Shown piece by piece: positions 1 through 4,342 of a DNA stretch of 5,729 nt. Origin of the DNA: Candidatus Saccharibacteria bacterium UBA1788. GTDB taxonomy: Bacteria; Patescibacteriota; Saccharimonadia; Saccharimonadales; Saccharimonadaceae. Position 1 is the stretch's first letter, and every line of letters begins with the position of its first letter. Position numbers and translations under genes: made by a program. Under the pieces are notes generated by a model. That model searched no databases. It was not told where the DNA came from and saw nothing but the letters and a program-made list of their open reading frames with translations. Location: NCBI GenBank assembly GCA_002315165.1, contig DCGC01000032.1, positions 20,801 to 26,529 on the forward strand. The letters run 5' to 3'.

Positions 1-31
1 GAAGCGCTCTAAACAACTGAGCTACGCTCGC
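1..31 (-). tRNA. tRNA 5' half, truncated by window edge (isotype unknown)
   Basis: Read on the minus strand, the first 31 bases have the layout of a tRNA 5' half: a 7-nt acceptor strand GCGAGCG, the linker TA at positions 8-9, a D-stem GCTC/GAGC closing a 9-nt loop AGTTGTTTA, one linker base and the first four bases (CTTC) of the anticodon stem. The anticodon lies outside the window, so the amino acid cannot be assigned. The usual G18-G19 pair of the D-loop reads G-T here, which is uncommon. A TATAAT box lies about 10 nt upstream of the 5' end. Fairly sure it is a tRNA; no claim on isotype. Confidence 0.8.
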
Positions 32-41
32 ATACTTTTTA

Positions 42-50
42 ATTATATCA
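42..50 (-). promoter_or_regulatory. Extended -10 promoter of the leftward tRNA
   Basis: On the minus strand this reads TGATATAAT, a consensus TATAAT preceded by the TGn extended -10 element, ending about 10 nt before the tRNA 5' end. No convincing -35 is seen at the expected distance. Confidence 0.7.
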
Positions 51-81
51 TACTTTTTATTAAAAAGAAGTCTGATTTTTA

Positions 82-90
82 TGTTACAAT
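82..90 (+). promoter_or_regulatory. Extended -10 promoter of the transglycosylase/exchanger operon
   Basis: TGTTACAAT: a TACAAT box with an upstream TGn. It ends 6 nt before the ATG at 97, so a normally spaced transcription start would fall at about 96-98, on the start codon itself. No Shine-Dalgarno sequence lies between the box and the ATG, so the message is predicted to be leaderless. Confidence 0.6.
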
Positions 91-96
91 AAACAT

Positions 97-582
97 ATGC
101 GGTTAATAAGAAGATTATTATTCTTGATACTTTTACTATTGATTGGAGGAGGGGTGTTTATATCATTTTATAAGCCAGATTGGAAGACTACGTTGGCTTT
201 TATCCCGCCGAAATGGTCGGATTTTGATTGTACGGAAGTAGAGACAGAAATTGGCAAGTATGATTGGGATAAGGAATTGGCCCTTGCGATAGCAAAGGCA
301 GAAAGTTCATGCAATGCCGAAGCTCGTGGCGACGAAGATTTAACTTTTGAGCAAGATGGAAAGCAATACGGATATAGCGTAGGGGTGTTCCAAATACGAA
401 TTTTGCCTGGCCGAGAGGATTGTGATAGTTATGATATAAGCAAAAACGTAGCATGCGCTTATGATTTATATAAACAGCGTGGGGATTTTTCTGATTGGAG
501 TATGTATAGTAACGGTCACTACAAACGTTATTTATGGCGTACATTTGAGGAATTAACAGAGGAGTTTAAGGCATGGACATAG
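97..582 (+). CDS. Membrane-anchored lysozyme-fold protein (lytic transglycosylase-like)
   Basis: 161 aa. Residues 7-25 form one hydrophobic segment after an Arg-rich start (signal anchor, domain outside). The remainder resembles a small SLT/lysozyme-like domain: a helix with ALAIAKAESS (about 62-71), where E69 would be the catalytic glutamate, then a GYSVGVFQI segment (92-100) matching the family's GxxGxFQI pattern, then a Tyr-rich helix (about 134-147) with DWSMYSNGHY. Such enzymes cleave peptidoglycan glycan strands. Four cysteines (C45, C72, C109, C120) all lie in the predicted exterior domain and could form two disulfides. Shorter than typical housekeeping SLT proteins, with no binding domain. 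The start is supported by the promoter and hydrophobic N-terminus; no ribosome binding site precedes it. The stop overlaps the start of the exchanger gene. The fold call is by motif only; a non-catalytic lysozyme-like protein is possible. Confidence 0.7.
   Translation: MRLIRRLLFLILLLLIGGGVFISFYKPDWKTTLAFIPPKWSDFDCTEVETEIGKYDWDKELALAIAKAESSCNAEARGDEDLTFEQDGKQYGYSVGVFQIRILPGREDCDSYDISKNVACAYDLYKQRGDFSDWSMYSNGHYKRYLWRTFEELTEEFKAWT
558..564 (+). promoter_or_regulatory. Ribosome binding site for the exchanger gene, inside the upstream gene
   Basis: AGAGGAG lies 8 nt before the ATG at 573, within the last codons of the transglycosylase-like gene. It fixes the exchanger start at 573 and, with the 10-nt overlap of the two reading frames, indicates translational coupling. 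Confidence 0.7.
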
Positions 583-1535
583 TATTCCAAATAATTTTAT
601 TAGTAGTTGGATTTTTCTTCCTAATAAAAGGTGCAGATATTTTAGTCGATGGAGCCTCCTCGACGGCGCAAAATTTCCATGTCTCAAAAATGTTAATCGG
701 TTTAACCATTATTGCATTTGGAACAAGTGCGCCAGAATTCGCAGTTTCTATTAGCGCGTTAGTGAGTGGTAGCACCGATATGGTGCTGGGCAACGTGATT
801 GGCAGTAATATCTTAAACATTTTATTATTGATTGGAATTGCCGCCCTAATAAAACCGATTCGAGTCAAGGCGGACACCGTAAAAAAAGAACTGCCAATTT
901 GCTTGTTGATATCTACATTATTGGTTGTGCTATTTTTAGATATCAGTATTAGTGGGGCTTCAGAAAATTTATTCACTAGAAGTGATGGAATTGCCGTCCT
1001 GCTATTCTTCATGATTTTCTTGTATTACTTGATCGCCATGGCAAGGCAGCAAAAAAATAAAAAAGAAAAAGAAGAGCCGCCTAAATATAAACTTGGAAAG
1101 TCGCTACTCTTAACTGTATTGGGGCTAGTGGGAATTATTATTGGTAGTAATATGGTGGTAAACGGAGCAACGGGAATTGCGACTGCGTTTGGGATGAGCG
1201 AAAGAGTAATCTCTCTAACGATTGTAGCGTTCGGGACGTCGTTGCCGGAACTGGTCACGACTATCGCCGCATCGAAGAAAGGCGAGCAGGATCTTTTGAT
1301 TGGCAATATTATTGGTAGTAATATATTTAACATTTGTATAGTTTTGGGGATACCAGTGGCGTTATTTGGCACGATCACCTCTACGAGTTTCCAGATGATT
1401 GATTTGATTGCGTTAGTCGGTTCGGCGTTGATTTTGTTGCTTTTTGCTAGAAACAACAGAAAAATTACCCGTATTGAAGGGGCTATAATGTTGCTTTGCT
1501 TCACGGCCTACTATGCAACAGTGCTTATAGTTTAA
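573..1535 (+). CDS. CaCA-family Na+/Ca2+ exchanger (YrbG-type)
   Basis: 320 aa polytopic membrane protein, the usual length for bacterial/archaeal Ca2+:cation antiporters, which normally export Ca2+ in exchange for Na+. Both inverted alpha-repeats are clear. Repeat 1 has AFGTSAPE (48-55) followed by GNVIGSNILN (73-82); repeat 2 has AFGTSLPE (219-226) followed by GNIIGSNIFN (244-253). The expected ion-binding residues are E55 and E226 with N82 and N253. The two halves are joined by a charged Lys/Glu-rich loop (about 158-173). In the archaeal NCX_Mj structure the residue corresponding to N253 is an aspartate (D240), so ion stoichiometry may differ; transport direction and ion cannot be fixed from sequence. 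It overlaps the preceding gene by 10 nt and is followed by a hairpin that may end the operon. The family call is secure; the physiological substrate is inferred. Confidence 0.93.
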   Translation: MDIVFQIILLVVGFFFLIKGADILVDGASSTAQNFHVSKMLIGLTIIAFGTSAPEFAVSISALVSGSTDMVLGNVIGSNILNILLLIGIAALIKPIRVKADTVKKELPICLLISTLLVVLFLDISISGASENLFTRSDGIAVLLFFMIFLYYLIAMARQQKNKKEKEEPPKYKLGKSLLLTVLGLVGIIIGSNMVVNGATGIATAFGMSERVISLTIVAFGTSLPELVTTIAASKKGEQDLLIGNIIGSNIFNICIVLGIPVALFGTITSTSFQMIDLIALVGSALILLLFARNNRKITRIEGAIMLLCFTAYYATVLIV

Positions 1536-1550
1536 TCTTTGTGCTAGATT

Positions 1551-1559
1551 TGATATAAT
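1551..1559 (+). promoter_or_regulatory. Upstream hppA promoter (extended -10)
   Basis: TGATATAAT, a consensus -10 with TGn, 16 nt after the exchanger stop codon. Transcription would start near 1566, giving a leader of about 70 nt that contains the hairpin at 1572-1600. No good -35 is visible. Confidence 0.55.
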
Positions 1560-1571
1560 ACTGACGATATT

Positions 1572-1600
1572 ACGCGGATAGGACGTCCTACTATTCGCGT
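1572..1600 (+). terminator. Hairpin between exchanger and hppA: terminator or leader element
   Basis: A 10-bp stem (1572-1581 with 1591-1600, one G-U pair) encloses a 9-nt loop and is followed by a short T run (1600-1603). It could terminate the upstream operon, although the T run is short. Its centre, 1579-1590, is also a perfect 12-bp palindrome TAGGACGTCCTA, which might be an operator or an alternative fold. If transcription starts at the promoter ending at 1559, the hairpin lies in the hppA leader and could act as an attenuator. Confidence 0.5.
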
Positions 1601-1602
1601 TT

Positions 1603-1608
1603 TATAAT
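1603..1608 (+). promoter_or_regulatory. Possible second hppA -10 element
   Basis: TATAAT immediately after the hairpin. A start near 1615 would give a leader of about 24 nt holding only the ribosome binding site. It has no TGn and no clear -35, and the AT-rich context could produce it by chance. Confidence 0.35.
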
Positions 1609-1625
1609 ATAGTACTTTCAAAATT

Positions 1626-1631
1626 AGGAGG
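1626..1631 (+). promoter_or_regulatory. Strong ribosome binding site of hppA
   Basis: AGGAGG ends 7 nt before the ATG at 1639. It is the best Shine-Dalgarno match in the window and supports that start. Confidence 0.85.
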
Positions 1632-1638
1632 GATTTTT

Positions 1639-3759
1639 ATGGCAATCTATTTAGCAGTTTTGTGTGTGTCGATTGTCGCTTTACTGTATGTGCTGGTTAG
1701 CTTTATTAAAATCAAAGCTATGCCAGAAGGCAATCAGGAAATGGTGACCATGGCGAAGATTATTCGTGATGGCTCAGTTACTTTCATGAAAACCGAATAC
1801 AAGACAATCTCCATCGTGGTCGTAATCGTAGCTGTCGCTTTTAGCTTATTAGTTGAGAAAACTAGCGGAGTGACATTTTTGATTGGGGCCTGTATGAGTA
1901 GCATTGTTTGTGTATTAGGTATGAGGAGTGCGACTTACGCCAATGTGCGAACGGCAAACACAGCAAAAGAAACTCTATCAACAGGAAAAACCGTTAAGGT
2001 AGCCCTGCGCGGAGGAAGTATCAGCGGCCTGAGTGTTCAGGCTTTTGGTTTGCTTGGCTTGGTTGTCGTCTTGATTATCAACGGCGGGGTAGACCCCGAC
2101 GCAACAGGTTCTGGTTTTTTGATTAACTTAAACTGCAACCCAACAATCATGAGGATAACCACTTATTCTCTTGGATGTTCGCTAGTAGCAATGTTCAATC
2201 GTGTCGCTGGAGGTAACTATACCAAGGCTGCCGATATATCTTCGGATATTTTGGCAAAAATAAGACATGACATGCCTGAAGATGATAGCCGAGTACCAAA
2301 TGTTGTGGCTGATTTTATTGGAGATAATGTCAACGATATTGCTGGAAACTGTTCTGATTTGCTGGAGAGTTTCGTGGCAACTATCGCCGCGTCTTTAATG
2401 ATTGCAGTGACAATCTTCAAATCTGCCGCTGGTGGCATTACTAATGCGACCTTCAATGCGACGTGCGTCTTCCCGCTGGTATTGGCTGGCGGAGGACTAC
2501 TGAGTTGTGTTGTTGGACTATTTTTAGTGTCAAAACGCAAAATGGGAGACAACCCGTCAAAAGAACTCAATCTGGCAACTTATATATCTGCTGGCTTGAC
2601 CGTTGTTGTTGGATTTTTCGCTTCGATGCTAGTCTTCAAAAACGTAGCTCTGTATGAAAGTTTTAAGCTTGGTTGGGCTTCCCCGTGGTTATCCTCGATT
2701 TTGGGAATAACTAGCGGTGTTCTAATCGGCATAATAACGGAATACTATACAAGCGCGGATTTTAAGCCAACGAAAAAGTTAGCAGAAATGGCAACTGAAG
2801 GTGAAGCTTTCGTAATTACCAAAGGTGATGCAATTGGCTCCAGGTCTTGCTTGCTGCCTATTTTGATTATCGGAATAGCGCTATTTATATCTGGAAAAAT
2901 TTGTGGAACTTATGGTATTGCGATTTCGGCGCTCGGAATGCTGTCGTTCGTAGGAACAACAGTGGCTATTGATGCTTTTGGTCCAATTGCGGATAATGCT
3001 GGTGGATTGGCCGAATCTTGCCATCTAGGTGAAAACATCAGAGCCATCACCGATAAGATAGATTCCGTAGGAAATACGACGGCAGCCATAGGCAAAGGTT
3101 TTGCAATTGGTTCTGCGGCGTTTGCAACGGTTTCTCTTATCGTGGCATATGTGGGCAACTACACGGCAATAAATGCCGAGCCAGTTCTTAACATCGCATC
3201 GTATGTTGTGATTGCTGGTGGAATTATCGGTGGAGCATTGATAGAATTTTTCTCGGCGATGTTGACCGATAATACCATTGAGTCTGCAAAATTAATGGCG
3301 GATGAAGGTGATAAACAGCTTTCTATGCCAGGAGTTATTGAAGGAACAAAACACCCTAACTATAATCGACTGATTGAATTGGCAACAAAACAGGCACTCA
3401 AAAAAATGCTCTCACCGAGCGTGATTGCGTTGCTTGTCCCGATAGTTGGAGGGTTGTTGTTTGGGGCGAACTTCGTCGGAGGAATTTTAGTGGGAGCAAC
3501 AATAGTCGCTATACCTCGCGCCCTGTTTATGGGCAACTCTGGTGGAGCCTTTGATAACGCAAAGAAGTATGTCGAGAGTGGAGCCTTAAAAGGACATGGA
3601 AAAGGCTCAGATGCGCATAAGGCAACTGTGACTGGAGATACCGTAGGAGACACACGAAAGGACGTCGTGGGTGTCGCACTGGATATCTTTATTAAAACTA
3701 TGTCAACAGTAGCAAATACTCTTGCTCCGATATTCTCGAGCATTTCCCTTCTCAAATAA
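1639..3759 (+). CDS. hppA: Membrane-bound ion-pumping pyrophosphatase, K+-dependent type
   Basis: 706 aa, normal for mPPases (about 16 helices), which couple PPi hydrolysis to Na+ and/or H+ export. Aligned without gaps to the plant enzyme, most known PPi/Mg2+ ligands are present: K196, D199, D203, E214, D225, D229, D233, D452, N479, D639, K642, K643, D667, D671. A482 and G485 in GNTTAAIGKG are the residues of the K+-dependent class (K+-independent enzymes have Lys and Thr there). E243 in DLLES sits where the gate glutamate of Na+-pumping enzymes lies, so Na+ or mixed Na+/H+ transport is likely but unproven. Odd points: the canonical DVGADLVGKVE motif reads DISSDILAKIR, so its Glu is R209; the ADNVGDNVGD segment reads ADFIGDNVND (F226, N232); near the C-terminus GDTVGDPFKD reads GDTVGDTRKD. 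Monocistronic: own leader, with a strong terminator just after the stop. Confidence 0.96.
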   Translation: MAIYLAVLCVSIVALLYVLVSFIKIKAMPEGNQEMVTMAKIIRDGSVTFMKTEYKTISIVVVIVAVAFSLLVEKTSGVTFLIGACMSSIVCVLGMRSATYANVRTANTAKETLSTGKTVKVALRGGSISGLSVQAFGLLGLVVVLIINGGVDPDATGSGFLINLNCNPTIMRITTYSLGCSLVAMFNRVAGGNYTKAADISSDILAKIRHDMPEDDSRVPNVVADFIGDNVNDIAGNCSDLLESFVATIAASLMIAVTIFKSAAGGITNATFNATCVFPLVLAGGGLLSCVVGLFLVSKRKMGDNPSKELNLATYISAGLTVVVGFFASMLVFKNVALYESFKLGWASPWLSSILGITSGVLIGIITEYYTSADFKPTKKLAEMATEGEAFVITKGDAIGSRSCLLPILIIGIALFISGKICGTYGIAISALGMLSFVGTTVAIDAFGPIADNAGGLAESCHLGENIRAITDKIDSVGNTTAAIGKGFAIGSAAFATVSLIVAYVGNYTAINAEPVLNIASYVVIAGGIIGGALIEFFSAMLTDNTIESAKLMADEGDKQLSMPGVIEGTKHPNYNRLIELATKQALKKMLSPSVIALLVPIVGGLLFGANFVGGILVGATIVAIPRALFMGNSGGAFDNAKKYVESGALKGHGKGSDAHKATVTGDTVGDTRKDVVGVALDIFIKTMSTVANTLAPIFSSISLLK

Positions 3760-3762
3760 AAC

Positions 3763-3791
3763 AAGCCCCGGGTCATCCGGGGCTTTATTTT
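3763..3791. terminator. Bidirectional terminator between hppA and tRNA-Leu
   Basis: A perfect 9-bp GC-rich stem (3763-3771 with 3777-3785) with a 5-nt loop starts 3 nt after the hppA stop. It is followed by TTTATTTTG-type tracts on the plus strand and TTGTTTTATTT on the minus strand, so it can end both hppA and the converging tRNA unit. Confidence 0.9.
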
Positions 3792-3793
3792 GT

Positions 3794-3803
3794 TCTAATA
3801 GTG
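3794..3803. repeat. Left arm of a 10-bp inverted repeat flanking tRNA-Leu
   Basis: TCTAATAGTG is the exact reverse complement of 3896-3905. In the precursor RNA this arm is the tRNA-Leu trailer plus the last two bases of its CCA end, and would pair with the leader. Confidence 0.75.
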
Positions 3804-3888
3804 GTGCCCGAGATGGGACTCGGACCCATAATCCGGTAAAGGAAGCGGATTTTAAGTCCGCCGCGTATACCAATTCCGCCACTCGGGC
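3802..3888 (-). tRNA. trnL: tRNA-Leu(UAA)
   Basis: An 87-nt minus-strand gene including an encoded CCA (3802-3804). The acceptor GCCCGAG pairs with CTCGGGC and the discriminator is A. The D-arm is of Leu type (GCGGAATTGGTATACGC), the anticodon stem is GCGGA/TCCGC with loop CTTAAAA giving anticodon UAA, and the variable arm is long with a TCC/GGA stem, as expected for a class II tRNA. The T-arm ATGGG/CCCAT closes the loop TCCGAGT, where position 55 is C rather than the nearly universal U (pseudouridine). It is the second gene of a Cys-Leu pair with a 17-nt spacer. A 10-bp inverted repeat flanks it. Confidence 0.95.
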
Positions 3889-3895
3889 AAGGTAT

Positions 3896-3905
3896 CACTA
3901 TTAGA
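3896..3905. repeat. Right arm of a 10-bp inverted repeat flanking tRNA-Leu
   Basis: CACTATTAGA lies in the spacer between the two tRNAs and directly abuts the 3' end of tRNA-Cys. It pairs perfectly with 3794-3803 in the dicistronic transcript. Confidence 0.75.
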
Positions 3906-3979
3906 TGGAGGCACCGACCGGAATTGAACCGGTGTACGCGGTTTTGCAGACCGCTGCGTAACCACTCCGCCACAGTGCC
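3906..3979 (-). tRNA. trnC: tRNA-Cys(GCA)
   Basis: A 74-nt minus-strand gene including an encoded CCA (3906-3908). The acceptor GGCACTG pairs with CGGTGCC (one U-G pair) and the discriminator is U73, a cysteine identity element. The anticodon stem GCGGT/ACCGC holds loop CTGCAAA with anticodon GCA. The T-loop TTCAATT is canonical. It is the first gene of the minus-strand Cys-Leu unit, with a consensus extended -10 box just upstream. Confidence 0.97.
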
Positions 3980-3987
3980 ATATATTC

Positions 3988-3996
3988 ATTATAGCA
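3988..3996 (-). promoter_or_regulatory. Promoter of the tRNA-Cys/tRNA-Leu unit
   Basis: On the minus strand this reads TGCTATAAT, a perfect extended -10, with 8 nt between the box and the tRNA-Cys 5' end. The -35 region falls inside the upstream terminator hairpin and is not a good match, so the extended -10 probably carries the promoter. Confidence 0.8.
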
Positions 3997-3999
3997 TAT

Positions 4000-4025
4000 A
4001 AAAATGCGCTGATGTAGCGCATTTT
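4000..4025 (-). terminator. Intrinsic terminator of the minus-strand small RNA
   Basis: A perfect 10-bp stem (4001-4010 with 4016-4025) with a 5-nt loop is followed on the minus strand by a run of five T (4004-4000). No plus-strand gene lies immediately upstream after the hppA terminator, so its natural client is a minus-strand transcript starting near 4134. Confidence 0.8.
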
Positions 4026-4134
4026 TGTTCGACTTTAATTTCTAGGTAGATTAAATATAAAGCTAGGATAACTTCACACTCCTACCACCCGGGATTTCGG
4101 GCGCCTCTCAACTCAAGATCTCGTCCGAATTCCT
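4000..4134 (-). ncRNA. Putative structured small RNA, about 134 nt, family not recognised
   Basis: A complete transcription unit without a credible reading frame. A promoter with -35 and extended -10 (4141-4168) would start RNA at about 4134, and the 10-bp terminator hairpin ends it at about 4000. Foldable elements inside: a 6-bp closing pairing between the 5' end (4131-4136) and 4063-4068; a small hairpin at 4106-4118; a GC-rich hairpin at 4086-4103 (6 bp, loop AAATCC); an AU-rich hairpin at 4033-4062 (9 bp with a bulge, loop of about 11 nt); and the terminator. I looked for hallmarks of 4.5S/SRP RNA (GGAAGCAG loop), 5S rRNA, tmRNA, RNase P and T-box leaders and did not see them. A 6S-like RNA or regulatory sRNA is possible but unsupported. 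It is not an obvious leader of tRNA-Cys, because the terminator and a separate promoter intervene. Confidence 0.6.
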
Positions 4135-4140
4135 AATTTT

Positions 4141-4168
4141 ATTTTAGCACGAGTGGAATATGCGTCAA
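4141..4168 (-). promoter_or_regulatory. Promoter of the minus-strand small RNA
   Basis: On the minus strand: -35 TTGACG (4163-4168), a 16-nt spacer ending in TGC, and -10 TAAAAT (4141-4146). It is one of the few promoters in the window with both a good -35 and a TGn extension, and points directly into the structured region at 4134-4000. Confidence 0.65.
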
Positions 4169-4307
4169 TATTGATTTTTATTTATTTTATGACATAATTT
4201 TTATGCTTTTTACAGAGGTGGTGGCGGTGGTTTCTATTGACTTTTTATGTTATTGTTTTATTGTATTTTCTGGCGTTTTTTAGCATTTCGCATAAAGATG
4301 TGTTCTG
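4169..4307. other. AT-rich intergenic region between divergent promoters
   Basis: No credible reading frame on either strand. It contains poly-T-rich tracts, a G-tract at 4217-4230 and a weak plus-strand promoter-like pair (TTGACT at 4237-4242, TATTGT at 4259-4264). It separates the leftward small RNA promoter from the rightward promoter at 4308-4316, and together with the small RNA accounts for the gene-free stretch 4027-4342. Confidence 0.6.
4217..4230 (+). other. Run of five GG pairs (possible two-layer G-quadruplex)
   Basis: Five GG doublets separated by single bases (GGTGGTGGCGGTGG) stand out in very AT-rich DNA. Four or more GG runs with one-base loops can in principle form a two-quartet G-quadruplex; a protein-binding site is equally possible. 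Confidence 0.3.
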
Positions 4308-4316
4308 TGCTATAAT
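4308..4316 (+). promoter_or_regulatory. Promoter of the three-gene thiol-redox unit
   Basis: TGCTATAAT, a perfect extended -10. Transcription would start near 4323, giving a short leader of about 20 nt that carries GGAGG at 4334-4338, 4 nt before the ATG at 4343. No strong -35. Confidence 0.75.
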
Positions 4317-4342
4317 GGAAGCATAATCAAGTTGGAGGCAAA

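Noticed and set aside
200..544. 114-codon minus-strand frame opposite the transglycosylase-like gene
   Set aside because: It lacks a start context and recognisable motifs; the plus-strand frame has an anchor, a catalytic-type motif and coupling to the next gene.
566..1504. Long minus-strand frames opposite the exchanger (148 and 159 codons)
   Set aside because: Antisense shadows of a clear CaCA gene; composition follows the complement of the membrane-protein codons and no ribosome binding site or motif is seen.
2217..3776. Frames opposite or out of phase within hppA (117, 82, 138 and 64 codons)
   Set aside because: The plus-strand mPPase motifs run continuously through these positions, so they are shadows.
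3722..3904. 60-codon plus-strand frame across the terminator and tRNA-Leu
   Set aside because: It overlaps the hppA end, the terminator and the antisense of tRNA-Leu. Its ARDGTRTHNP-like text is the well-known spurious translation of the complement of a Leu tRNA.
3785..3973. 62-codon minus-strand frame beginning MAEWLRSGL
   Set aside because: It is a translation of tRNA-Cys and tRNA-Leu; this peptide text is a familiar artefact of tRNA genes.
4063..4134. The minus-strand RNA as SRP RNA, 5S rRNA or a T-box leader
   Set aside because: There is no GGAAGCAG-type SRP loop and no 5S CCGAAC/helix pattern in the right place. The GGGTGGTA stretch resembles part of a T-box but is not followed by ACCGCG, and no aminoacyl-tRNA synthetase or transporter gene lies downstream.
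4237..4264. Plus-strand promoter TTGACT/TATTGT
   Set aside because: The -10 match is poor and the sequence is T-rich; the perfect extended -10 at 4308-4316 explains expression of the next gene better.
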